From positions 22,256 through 86,255 of the forward strand of contig NZ_POWX01000010.1 in NCBI RefSeq assembly GCF_003044445.1: a stretch of 64,000 nucleotides of DNA, written 5' to 3'. The notes under the pieces were generated by a model. That model made no database searches and had not been told where the DNA came from. It saw only the letters and a list, made by a program, of their open reading frames with translations. Positions 32,862 through 41,184 of the stretch are shown in pieces. How positions within the stretch are numbered: position 1 is the stretch's first letter; every line of letters starts with the position of its first letter. The position numbers were made by a program, and so were the translations under genes. The stretch comes from Neisseria mucosa. Its GTDB lineage: Bacteria; Pseudomonadota; Gammaproteobacteria; Burkholderiales; Neisseriaceae.

Positions 32862-33701
32862 ATGAAAAAATTATGGATACTTGGCGCATTGGGCTTGAGC
32901 ATGGCGGCGCAGGCGCATGATTTGTGGGTGTCGGCTCCGGTGCGTTTGGATTCGGGCAGTACGTTGAAAGCGGATTTGGGTTACAGCCATGATTTCCCGA
33001 ATGTCGAAAAAATCGCCGACGACCGCGTGCACATTTTCAAACCGCTGCAATTGACGGACCAATCCGGAAAAACGGTCGATTTGACGAATAAAGGCGAAAA
33101 TTACCAATATGTTTCCAAATCCCGCCTGAAAGACGGCTCGTATTGGGTCGGCGCGGTGTACAAACCGACGTTCTGGTCGCAAAACAGCGAAGGCTGGAAA
33201 CAGAAAACCTTGAAAGACCTGCCCGGCGCGACTTATTGCGAACAGGCTCAGATGTTCGGCAAAGCGTTTTTGCAAGTGGGCAGCGCTGGTGTGGATGAAA
33301 ACGTGTTGACCCGTCCGGTCGGTCATGAATTGGAACTGGTTCCGCTGAAAAATCCGAATGAAGTCAAGGTAGGCGGTCTGCTGCCGGTTAAAGTGCTTTA
33401 TAAAGGCAAACCGTTGGCAAAAGCGACGGTAACGGCAAGCTCGGATACGCTGGCGGAAATGGATTTGGCGGCGACACACGACCACCGCGAGCCGCAAGGT
33501 TTCTCAGGGAAAACGGATAAAGACGGCGTCGTCAATGTGATTCCTTTGATTGAAGGTTTGTGGAAAATCAAAGCCGTCCATCAGGCAAACTATGCCGATA
33601 AAAGCGTTTGCCAAGAGGACAAGTCGTATGCAACGCTGATTATGCCCGTCGGAACGAAACGCGCGGCTGAACGGCATGAACACCACCATCATCAACACTA
33701 A
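32862..33701 (+). CDS. DUF4198 periplasmic protein, probably metal-related
   Basis: 279 aa with a Sec signal peptide (KKLWILGALGLSMAAQA). The mature protein would begin HDLWVSAPV, placing His at the N-terminus as in other DUF4198 members. The body is beta-rich with a CREG-like Ig fold late in the sequence (VKVLYKGKPLAKATVTASSD), and the C-terminus is a His cluster (HEHHHHQH). DUF4198 proteins often accompany metal uptake systems (nickel, cobalt, iron). No transporter is adjacent, and the metal is unknown. Monocistronic, with an AGGAAGAAAC ribosome site. Confidence 0.82.
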   Translation: MKKLWILGALGLSMAAQAHDLWVSAPVRLDSGSTLKADLGYSHDFPNVEKIADDRVHIFKPLQLTDQSGKTVDLTNKGENYQYVSKSRLKDGSYWVGAVYKPTFWSQNSEGWKQKTLKDLPGATYCEQAQMFGKAFLQVGSAGVDENVLTRPVGHELELVPLKNPNEVKVGGLLPVKVLYKGKPLAKATVTASSDTLAEMDLAATHDHREPQGFSGKTDKDGVVNVIPLIEGLWKIKAVHQANYADKSVCQEDKSYATLIMPVGTKRAAERHEHHHHQH

Positions 33702-33718
33702 TTAAGTGTAAAAGATCA

Positions 33719-33754
33719 AAAAGGTCGTCTGAAAAAGTTTTCAGACGACCTTTC
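33719..33754. terminator. Bidirectional inverted mucDUS terminator
   Basis: Inverted DUS pair with a minimal loop between the convergent DUF4198 gene and fghA. Confidence 0.82.
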
Positions 33755-33770
33755 TTTATAGATGGCGGAT

Positions 33771-34619
33771 TTACAAACCCAATGCGTCGGCGTGAAACTC
33801 GATATGCGAGTCGATAAAGCTGGCGATGAAGAAATAATCGTGTCCGTAGCCTGGGCGGACTTTGTATTGCACGTTGAAGCCGTTGGCGCGGGCGGCATTG
33901 ACGAAGGCTTCGGGTTGCAGTTCGTCGGGGAACAGCGGATCGGTACCGCCTTGGTCGATGAATATCGGCAGCTTGCGTGAGGTCGTCTGAACGAGCGATG
34001 TGCTGTCGTAAGCCTGCCAAGCCTCCGATTCCGCGCCCAGATAGGCGGCAAACGCCTGCTTTCCGCCTCGGCTGGCGGTCGGGTGGCACAAAGGGGCGAA
34101 CGCGGAAACGGCGGCATAGCAGTCGGGATTTTTCAGGGCGATGGAAAGCGCGCCGTGTCCGCCCATGCTGAAACCCGCGATGCTGCGTTCTTGAGTGGCG
34201 GGGAAATGCCGTTCCACCCAATCGGGCAATTCGCGGCTGATATGGTTGTACATTTGATAATGCGCCGCCCACGGCCGTTCGGTCGCATCGAGGTAAAATC
34301 CCGCGCCTTGTCCGATAAATTCGTTCGCGCTGTCGCTGATATGGCTGCCGCGCGGCGAGGTGTCGGGGAAAACGACGATGATGTTCCATTGCGCGGCAAA
34401 ACGCTGGATGCCGGTTTGGCGTATCAGTTCCGAGCCGTCGCCGTGCAACCCCGACAAGAAATACAAGACCGGCGCGGGATAGCCTTTCAATACTTGCGGC
34501 GGCAGGTAAATGCCGAAAGTCATGTCGGTTTGGCAGGTTTCGGAAAAGCAGCGGTATTGCTCTTGATGACCGTTGAACATTTTGGCGTGGGAAAGCAGGT
34601 GTAATTCGTGTGCGGACAT
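33771..34619 (-). CDS. fghA: S-formylglutathione hydrolase
   Basis: 282 aa esterase-D type alpha/beta hydrolase. The nucleophile elbow is GFSMGGHG, the acid is in IDQGGTDPLF, and the His is in PGYGHDYFFI. It hydrolyses S-formylglutathione to formate and glutathione in formaldehyde detoxification. The partner formaldehyde dehydrogenase gene is not in the window. It starts at the ATG 34617-34619. Confidence 0.93.
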   Translation of the reverse strand: MSAHELHLLSHAKMFNGHQEQYRCFSETCQTDMTFGIYLPPQVLKGYPAPVLYFLSGLHGDGSELIRQTGIQRFAAQWNIIVVFPDTSPRGSHISDSANEFIGQGAGFYLDATERPWAAHYQMYNHISRELPDWVERHFPATQERSIAGFSMGGHGALSIALKNPDCYAAVSAFAPLCHPTASRGGKQAFAAYLGAESEAWQAYDSTSLVQTTSRKLPIFIDQGGTDPLFPDELQPEAFVNAARANGFNVQYKVRPGYGHDYFFIASFIDSHIEFHADALGL

Positions 34620-35068
34620 AGATAGGATGGCGTGAAAACAGTGAAGGCATCATCTTAACAGAAAGACCGCATTACGGGCTTTTAAAAACCTATCGAACGG
34701 TATGGTTTCAGGCGACACCAATCTATACACAAACTCTGTGGATAAGTTTGTTGATAAGCTTTGGGTAATCGGAATTTTTGCTTTTGGAACAACCCAAGCC
34801 TTTCGGTGCTTAAAAAATAGTCAAATAAAATACAATAAAATCAATTGGTTATAAAAATAAAAAATTTCAAAGCCTTTATGGAAAAAATTTATAAGCAAAA
34901 CAAGCCAATGCGGGATTGTGTATAAAAAGTGATTGACACGCCCGATAAATGTCAAATGGATTGACTCAAAAAGAAAGGCGGCGGCTGTTCCCGCATAGGG
35001 AAAAACTTCAATCCCCCTGCCTTTCGCGTTACAATACGCGCTTACTTTTTTACACAGAAAAACACACC
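34620..35068. other. Long AT-rich intergenic region upstream of proS
   Basis: About 450 bp between fghA and proS, AT-rich from 34740 to 34930. It holds two DnaA-box-like sites (34737-34745 and 34749-34757). The open frame across 34949-35068 upstream of proS is unlikely to be translated. Confidence 0.5.
34737..34757 (-). promoter_or_regulatory. DnaA-box pair upstream of proS
   Basis: TGTGGATAA at 34737-34745 is the exact complement of the consensus TTATCCACA. TGTTGATAA, one mismatch, starts 12 bp later. Both face the same way. Confidence 0.5.
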
Positions 35069-36781
35069 ATGAAAGCCAGCCAATTTTTCATTTCCACCCT
35101 GAAAGAAGCCCCTGCCGAAGCCGCGCTTGCCAGCCACAAGCTGATGATTCGCGCCGGTCTGATTAAAGCCAACGCGTCCGGCCTTTATACTTGGATGCCG
35201 ATGGGGCTGCGCGTGTTGCGCAAGGTTGAGAACGTCGTGCGCGAAGAAATGGCGCGCGCGGGCAGCGTGGAGTTGTTGATGCCGGTGGTGCAGCCTGCCG
35301 AGCTGTGGCAGGAATCCGGCCGCTGGGAATTTTACGGTAAAGAACTGCTGCGCCTGAAAGACCGTCATGACCGCGATTTCTGCATGGGCCCGACCTGCGA
35401 GGAAGTCATCGCCGACATCGTGCGCAAAGAAATCAACAGCTACAAACAACTGCCGAAAAACTTTTACCACATCCAAACCAAATTCCGCGACGAAGTGCGC
35501 CCGCGCTTCGGCGTGATGCGCGCGCGCGAGTTCGTCATGAAAGACGCTTATTCCTTCCATGCCGACTACGCCTCGCTTCAGACGACCTATGATGCCATGT
35601 ACGACGCTTACTGCCGCATTTTCACCCGTCTGGGCTTGGAATTCCGCCCCGTCGCCGCAGACACCGGCAGTATCGGCGGTACCGGTTCGCACGAGTTTCA
35701 AGTGTTGGCGGAAAGCGGCGAAGATGTCATTGCGTACAGCGACACTTCCGATTACGCCGCCAATATCGAGCTGGCACCGACCTTGCCGCTCAAAGGCGAA
35801 CGTGCGGCTGCTCAGGTAGAGCTGGCCAAAGTACACACGCCGAACGTTAAAACCATTGATTCATTGGTTGATTTCCTCAGCATTCCGATTGAAAAAACAC
35901 TGAAATCCATCGTGGTCGAAGGCAAAAACGAAGGCGAAATCGTCTTATTGCTGTTGCGCGGCGACCATGAGTTTAACGACATCAAAGCCGAAAAACTCGC
36001 AGGCGTGAAATCGCCGCTGACCATGGCAGACCCTGCCGCCATCCGTGCGCAGTTCGGCGCAAACGGCGGCTCGCTCGGCCCTGTTGGCTTCACTGGCAAA
36101 ATCTATGCCGATTTCGCCACCGAAAAAGGCGCAGACTGGGTTATCGGTGCGAACGAAGACGACTACCACTATACCGGCTTCAACTTCGGCCGCGACGCTG
36201 CCGAGCCTGAGTTTGTCGATTTGCGCAACGTCGTCGAAGGCGACGAAAGCCCCGACGGACAAGGTCGTCTGAAACTGGCGCGCGGCATTGAAGTCGGACA
36301 CGTCTTCCAGTTGCGCGACAAATACACCCAAGCCATGAACGTAAGCTTCCTCGACAACAACGGCAAATCGCAAATCATGGAAATGGGCTGCTACGGCATC
36401 GGCATCACCCGCGTCGTTGCCGCCGCCATCGAGCAGAACAACGACGAAAAAGGCATCATCTGGACCAAAGCAATGGCGCCGTTTGAAGTCGTTATCGTAC
36501 CGATGAACTACAAAAAATCAGACGCCGTGCGCGAAGCTGCTGACAAAATCTACGCCGAACTGCTGGTGGCAGGCGCAGACGTCCTCCTCGACGACCGCGA
36601 CGAACGCGCAGGCGTACTGCTGAACGACTCCGAGCTTCTCGGCATCCCGCACCGCATCGTCATCGGCGACCGCGCCTTGAAAGAAGGCAATGTCGAATAC
36701 GCCGAACGCCGCGACAATCAGGCAGAAACCGTAAGCCTGAATGAAATCGCCGGCAAAGTATTGGCTGCATTGAAAGACTGA
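35069..36781 (+). CDS. proS: Prolyl-tRNA synthetase
   Basis: 570 aa, the standard bacterial length, from the ATG at 35069 (KASQFFISTLKEAP). The frame is open 40 codons further upstream, but those residues do not belong to the family. Class II motifs TGSIGGTGSHEF and GCYGIGITRVVAA are present, and the central INS editing domain spans about residues 225-405. It charges tRNA-Pro. DUS embedded at GRLKLAR. Confidence 0.95.
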   Translation: MKASQFFISTLKEAPAEAALASHKLMIRAGLIKANASGLYTWMPMGLRVLRKVENVVREEMARAGSVELLMPVVQPAELWQESGRWEFYGKELLRLKDRHDRDFCMGPTCEEVIADIVRKEINSYKQLPKNFYHIQTKFRDEVRPRFGVMRAREFVMKDAYSFHADYASLQTTYDAMYDAYCRIFTRLGLEFRPVAADTGSIGGTGSHEFQVLAESGEDVIAYSDTSDYAANIELAPTLPLKGERAAAQVELAKVHTPNVKTIDSLVDFLSIPIEKTLKSIVVEGKNEGEIVLLLLRGDHEFNDIKAEKLAGVKSPLTMADPAAIRAQFGANGGSLGPVGFTGKIYADFATEKGADWVIGANEDDYHYTGFNFGRDAAEPEFVDLRNVVEGDESPDGQGRLKLARGIEVGHVFQLRDKYTQAMNVSFLDNNGKSQIMEMGCYGIGITRVVAAAIEQNNDEKGIIWTKAMAPFEVVIVPMNYKKSDAVREAADKIYAELLVAGADVLLDDRDERAGVLLNDSELLGIPHRIVIGDRALKEGNVEYAERRDNQAETVSLNEIAGKVLAALKD

Positions 36782-36810
36782 TGACGGTTTAAGCCGAATG
36801 CAGATGAAAG

Positions 36811-36853
36811 AAGGTCGTCTGAAAACTGGAAACAGGTTTCAGACGACCTTTTT
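36811..36853 (+). terminator. Inverted mucDUS terminator of proS
   Basis: Inverted DUS pair with a ~14-nt loop just after proS. Confidence 0.78.
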
Positions 36854-37086
36854 ATTTTGAAATCAAAATCAGTAGTAAAAATTAGGAAAACACATGATTA
36901 TTTAGTCAAGTATGTTTTTACCGCCTCTGCTATTTTTGTGAAAAAGATGGGCGGCGCTACTAATGAATTTGAAAATTCAAGCTGGACGGCAGCTTTGGCT
37001 TCGCGTATGTTCAAAGTGTATTTAGATGTATACCTGCAATGATTCGAGATATTTTATTATTGTAACTTTCACGGATACCAACAACC

Positions 37087-37839
37087 ATGCCTTTCATCCC
37101 TCTCCCTCTTTCAGTTTGTCCGGAAAATGTGGATGACCTTATCCGCAGTCTGAACATGTTTGCACCTGTATTGCAAGTGTTGCCCAGTACAGTGTTTTTT
37201 GTAAAAAACACGAAAGCGGAGTATGTCTATGCCAACGATACCCTACTGCATCGTTTGCATTTACCGGATATGGCGGCTTTGATCGGAAAAACATCTGAAA
37301 ACCTGTTTCAGTCTGAATGGGGACAGAGTTATACGCAACAGGACAAGGAAGTACTGAGTAATGGAAAAATCATCAGTAACAGGCTGGAGCTGCATACGTA
37401 TGCTTCCGGCGAACTGGGCTGGTGTATCACGCATAAAATGCCGGTGCGCAATCCTTTGGGAGAAATTATTGCCATGCTCGGCGTGTCGGTCGATGTGGAG
37501 ACCAATGACAGCAACCGCCCCGAGTTGAATAAAAAAATCGCGTTGCTTGAAAAATACATCGCCGGCCATTTCGACCAAAGCATCAAGATGAAAGACCTGG
37601 AAGCCGTTTCGCGCCTTTCTACTGCCCAAATCGAGCGTTATTTCAAAAAGATTTTCCACATCACACCTTCGCAATACATCCAAAAAGTGCGCATCGAAGC
37701 GGCGATGGCAATGCTGGAAACGGGCTTGTCGGTAACGGAAATTTCCGCCCGCTGCGGCTATTCCGATCACAGTGCATTCACTCGGCAGTTTAAGGCTTTG
37801 GTGGGCTTGGCGCCGTCTGAATTTAAGAAATCAAGATAA
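37087..37839 (+). CDS. PAS-domain AraC-family transcription regulator
   Basis: 250 aa. Residues 25-145 look like a PAS sensor (STVFFVKNTKAEYVYAND, later GWCITHKMPVRNPLGEI). Residues 150-250 are an AraC-type pair of helix-turn-helix motifs (MKDLEAVSRLSTAQIERYFKK and VTEISARCGYSDHSAFTRQF). It lies directly upstream of and co-oriented with the hydroxyproline genes, so it is the likely regulator; a PAS ligand such as hydroxyproline or a metabolite is inferred. Its own terminator is a wadsworthii-type DUS hairpin, unlike the rest of the window. Confidence 0.9.
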   Translation: MPFIPLPLSVCPENVDDLIRSLNMFAPVLQVLPSTVFFVKNTKAEYVYANDTLLHRLHLPDMAALIGKTSENLFQSEWGQSYTQQDKEVLSNGKIISNRLELHTYASGELGWCITHKMPVRNPLGEIIAMLGVSVDVETNDSNRPELNKKIALLEKYIAGHFDQSIKMKDLEAVSRLSTAQIERYFKKIFHITPSQYIQKVRIEAAMAMLETGLSVTEISARCGYSDHSAFTRQFKALVGLAPSEFKKSR

Positions 37840-37852
37840 CGGCGAAGTGTAG

Positions 37853-37890
37853 AAATGCCTGTCTGAAAATAGTGTTTCAGACAGGCATTT
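37853..37890 (+). terminator. Hairpin of the N. wadsworthii DUS dialect
   Basis: TGCCTGTCTGAA at 37856-37867 and its exact inverse at 37876-37887 form a clean stem after the AraC gene. This is the TG-wadDUS dialect; the only such pair noticed in the window. Confidence 0.85.
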
Positions 37891-37912
37891 CTGTTTTGGT
37901 TTTGCTTGAGTA

Positions 37913-37928
37913 TGCACATTTCTGCACA
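37913..37928 (+). promoter_or_regulatory. Direct TGCACA repeats, possible regulator site
   Basis: Two TGCACA copies exactly 10 bp apart (37913-37918 and 37923-37928), one helical turn, about 80 bp upstream of the epimerase gene. This spacing suits AraC-type binding. Confidence 0.4.
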
Positions 37929-38008
37929 AAAAACGGGAAATTCATCAAGACGACGGCCGCGGCAGTTTTGTAAGGTTAACGGAAGTTTTTTAGCGATAGG
38001 ATTTTGCT

Positions 38009-38974
38009 ATGCCGAATACCGAATACACTTTTTCCGTGATTGATTCCCACACCGGCGGCGAGCCGACCCGTGTGGTGTATGGCGGATTCCCCGAGCTTTC
38101 CGGCAAGAGCCTGCAAGAACAGTGTGCCGATTTTGCCAATCGTTTCGACCATTTGCGCTGCGCTTTGATTTTGGAGCCGCGCGGTTCGGAAGTTTTGGTC
38201 GGGGCGTTGTTGTGTAAGCCGCAAGACCCTGCTTCTGCGGCCGGCGTGATTTTCTTCAACAACAGCGGCTATCTAGGCATGTGCGGCCACGGCACCATCG
38301 GTTTGATTAAAACACTTCAACATCTTAAACGTATTGATGTCGGCACGCACACCATCGAGACGCCGGTAGGCAATGTGCGCTGCACGCTGCATGAAGACGG
38401 CTCGGTGAGCGTGCGCAACGTGCCGTCTTACCGTTACCGTAAAGACGTGTCGCTTGACGTTGAGGGCATCGGCAGCATCACCGGCGATATTGCTTGGGGC
38501 GGCAACTGGTTTTTCTTGGTGAACAACCACGGCTGCACCATCGCGCCCGACAATCTGGAGCAGCTGACCGATGTTTCATGGCGCATCCGCACCGCACTGA
38601 ACGCGCAGGGCATCACCGGCAAAGACGGGCAGGAAATCGACCACATCGAGCTTTTCGGCAAAACCGATACGGCAAACAGCAGCAGCTTCGTGCTTTGCCC
38701 CGGCAAAGCCTACGACCGCTCACCTTGCGGCACAGGCACCAGTGCGAAGATGGCCTGTTTGGCTGCAGACGGCGTGTGGCCACCTGAAAAAGAGTGGGTG
38801 CAGGAAAGCGTAATCGGCAGCCGCTTTGCTGCTTCTTATGAAAGACTTTCAGACGACCTGTATCCGGAGCGTCTGATCATACCGACCATCAAAGGGGAGG
38901 CACACATTCATGCGGCATCAGAGATTTTTGTAAACGCGGATGATCCTTTCCGCTACGGAATCGAAACATCATGA
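38009..38974 (+). CDS. 4-hydroxyproline 2-epimerase (proline racemase family)
   Basis: 321 aa. Both catalytic cysteines are present: MCGHG (about residue 92) and SPCGTGTSA (about residue 236), with DSHTGGEPTRVV at the N-terminus. Two Cys with this surround point to the 4-hydroxyproline epimerase class, not the dehydratase (Thr) class. It converts trans-4-hydroxy-L-proline to cis-4-hydroxy-D-proline, the first catabolic step. It overlaps the next gene by four bases (ATGA). Confidence 0.88.
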   Translation: MPNTEYTFSVIDSHTGGEPTRVVYGGFPELSGKSLQEQCADFANRFDHLRCALILEPRGSEVLVGALLCKPQDPASAAGVIFFNNSGYLGMCGHGTIGLIKTLQHLKRIDVGTHTIETPVGNVRCTLHEDGSVSVRNVPSYRYRKDVSLDVEGIGSITGDIAWGGNWFFLVNNHGCTIAPDNLEQLTDVSWRIRTALNAQGITGKDGQEIDHIELFGKTDTANSSSFVLCPGKAYDRSPCGTGTSAKMACLAADGVWPPEKEWVQESVIGSRFAASYERLSDDLYPERLIIPTIKGEAHIHAASEIFVNADDPFRYGIETS

Positions 38975-40224
38975 ACAGCCAAATTTTTTCTGCAGCCGTG
39001 GTTGGCGGCGGCATCGTCGGCTTGAGTATCGCACTGGAATTGCAGCGCTGTGGTGAAAGCGTACTGTTGTTGGAACGCGATACTGTTTGCAGCGGCGCGT
39101 CTTACGGCAATGCCGGACATATCGCCACCGAGCAGGTGTTCCCGATTGTATCACCCGATGTGCTCAAGCAGCTGCCGAAAATGTTGCTCGACCCGCTCGG
39201 CCCGTTGAGACTGGACTGGAAATACCTGCCGAAAATCACACCGTGGTTGTTCAACCTGCTGCGCAATCTCACACCCGAACGTTTCCAACGTAGCCACCGC
39301 GCACTGATGGCACTCAATAGCCATGCTTTGCCTGCATGGCGCGCATTTGCACAGGAATGGGGCGTGGAGCGGCATATTTGCATCGACGGCTCGCTGTTGG
39401 TTTGCGAAACCAAAAGTGGGCAGGCGGCGTTGCAAAAGCACGGCAGGGCGTTAAATGAATTGGGCGTAGTCAACGAATGGCTCGACCAATCCAGCCTACA
39501 CGAGCGCGAACCGGCTCTGGCCGATACGCAACTCGGCGCACTGTTTTACCCTGATACCGGACATGTGGTTGATTTGGCGGGCATGGCGGCGGATTTGCAG
39601 CACGCTTTCGTGCAGGCAGGCGGCACGACAAGTGAAAATACCGACGTTTCCGACATCCAATTATTTTCAGACGACCTGTTCCGCATCAGCAGCGGCGGAA
39701 AAGCGTTTGAAGCCAAGCGCGTAGTGATTGCTGCGGGAGCGTTTTCCAAGCCGTGGCTGAAAAATCTGTGCGGCAGCGACATTCCGCTTGATACGGAACG
39801 CGGTTACCACCTGATGCTGCCTCAGAGCCAAAATATTTTGAACGTGCCTGTGAGCAGCTTCGAGCGCAAATTCATCATGACGCCCATGAACGCTGGCTTG
39901 CGCCTGGCCGGTACAGTGGAGTTTGCCGGGCTGGATGCGCCGCCGAATATGGAACGGGCGGAACAGCTCTTTCGCTTGGCAGAACCTATGCTCAAAGGTC
40001 GTCTGAACCGGCAAGACGCCGTGACGTGGATGGGGTTCCGTCCTTCGATTGCCGATTCTTTGCCGGTAATCGACCGCAAAGAAAACATTTTGCTGGCGTT
40101 CGGGCACCAGCATTTGGGACTGACTCAAGCGCCGTTGACCGCAAAACTGGTGAAAGCCCTGTATTTCGGCGAACAGCCTGCAATCGATTTAAGTCCTTAC
40201 CGTTTTAATCGTTTCGCCAGCTAG
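38971..40224 (+). CDS. D-hydroxyproline dehydrogenase-like FAD oxidoreductase (DadA family)
   Basis: 417 aa. FAD-binding GGGIVGLSIALELQ near the N-terminus and a C-terminal GHQHLGLTQAP segment follow the DadA/glycine-oxidase fold. From the operon it should oxidise cis-4-hydroxy-D-proline to pyrroline-4-hydroxy-2-carboxylate (context-based). It may be membrane-associated and feed electrons to the respiratory chain. Translationally coupled to the epimerase. Contains two mucDUS copies in the coding sequence. Confidence 0.87.
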   Translation: MNSQIFSAAVVGGGIVGLSIALELQRCGESVLLLERDTVCSGASYGNAGHIATEQVFPIVSPDVLKQLPKMLLDPLGPLRLDWKYLPKITPWLFNLLRNLTPERFQRSHRALMALNSHALPAWRAFAQEWGVERHICIDGSLLVCETKSGQAALQKHGRALNELGVVNEWLDQSSLHEREPALADTQLGALFYPDTGHVVDLAGMAADLQHAFVQAGGTTSENTDVSDIQLFSDDLFRISSGGKAFEAKRVVIAAGAFSKPWLKNLCGSDIPLDTERGYHLMLPQSQNILNVPVSSFERKFIMTPMNAGLRLAGTVEFAGLDAPPNMERAEQLFRLAEPMLKGRLNRQDAVTWMGFRPSIADSLPVIDRKENILLAFGHQHLGLTQAPLTAKLVKALYFGEQPAIDLSPYRFNRFAS

Positions 40225-40232
40225 GGCGTGTC

Positions 40233-40255
40233 ATATTCGGATCAAGTCCGAATAT
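40233..40255 (+). other. Intra-operon stem-loop without T tract
   Basis: A perfect 9-bp inverted repeat (ATATTCGGA, 5-nt loop, TCCGAATAT) between the oxidase and lyase genes. No T run follows, so it is more likely an mRNA-stability or processing element than a terminator. Confidence 0.5.
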
Positions 40256-40309
40256 TGACGGATGTAGTTTTTTAAAATGATTCACTATTCATCTCAAGAG
40301 GAGAAACAT

Positions 40310-41173
40310 ATGAATATCGAAGGTATTTTAGTTCCCATCGTTACCCCGTTTACCGCCGACAATCAAGTGGACACCGTGTTGCTTGCCGAGTTGGTGGACG
40401 CGTTTATTGCTAAAGGCGTGCGCGGCATCGTAGCCTGCGGTACCACAGGCGAGTATTACGCTTTGTCGGAAGCCGAGCGCGAAACCGTATTGAACACCAT
40501 CGTGAAGACTGCTGCCGGCCGCTGTACGCTGATTGCCGGTGTCAGCGATATGTCGAGCGAAGTAGCTGCGCAACGTGCCATCCGCGCTAAAGAATTAGGC
40601 TACGACGGCCTGATGCTGTCGGCGCCGCCATACAGCCTGCCATCGCAACAAGGCATCATCGAACATTTTGAATATGTGGCGTCTAAAACCGACTTGCCGA
40701 TTATTCTCTACAACTTCCCTGCGCGCATCGGTGTAGAACTCGAAGTCGATACGGTGGCGCATTTGGCGAAGCATCCCAACATCGTCGGCATCAAAGAAAG
40801 CACCGGCAATTTCTCCAATGCGCTGCGTATGATTCAGGCGAAATTCGATAATTTCCAAGTGGTGTGCGGCTGCGACGACCAACCTTTGGATTTCTTCTTC
40901 TGGGGCGTAAAAAGCTGGATTGCCGGCGCGGCCAACGTTTTTCCCGGCGAGCAGGTTGCCCTGTTTAACGCCGCCCAAGCCCAAGATTGGGACAAAGCAC
41001 GCCAGATTCTGACCGACCTCTATCCCGCCCTGCATTCAATGGAATCGGGCAACTACAACCAAAAAGCCAAAATCGGCTGCTTAAACGGCACCAAACCCGC
41101 CGGCAAAGTGCGCCTGCCGCTGCATAACCTGACCGCGCAGGAAGCCGCTGAATTTGCGGCTTTGTTGAAATAA
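40310..41173 (+). CDS. DapA-family lyase, probable pyrroline-4-hydroxy-2-carboxylate deaminase
   Basis: 287 aa from the ATG at 40310, behind an AAGAGGAG site. Family motifs: CGTTGEYYAL, the Tyr in ILYNFPARIG and the Schiff-base Lys in GIKESTGN. Other DapA-fold reactions are possible (dihydrodipicolinate synthase, N-acetylneuraminate lyase), but the operon supports deamination of pyrroline-4-hydroxy-2-carboxylate to 2-oxoglutarate semialdehyde. Confidence 0.85.
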   Translation: MNIEGILVPIVTPFTADNQVDTVLLAELVDAFIAKGVRGIVACGTTGEYYALSEAERETVLNTIVKTAAGRCTLIAGVSDMSSEVAAQRAIRAKELGYDGLMLSAPPYSLPSQQGIIEHFEYVASKTDLPIILYNFPARIGVELEVDTVAHLAKHPNIVGIKESTGNFSNALRMIQAKFDNFQVVCGCDDQPLDFFFWGVKSWIAGAANVFPGEQVALFNAAQAQDWDKARQILTDLYPALHSMESGNYNQKAKIGCLNGTKPAGKVRLPLHNLTAQEAAEFAALLK

Positions 41174-41184
41174 AGGAGACCAGT

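Noticed and set aside
34949..35068. N-terminal 40-residue extension of proS
   Set aside because: Not in any known ProRS, AT-rich and without a ribosome site; the ATG at 35069 gives the standard 570 aa.
36857..37042. 61-codon ORF between proS and the AraC gene
   Set aside because: Begins within the T-rich end of a terminator, no ribosome site and no recognisable domain; AT-rich intergenic DNA.
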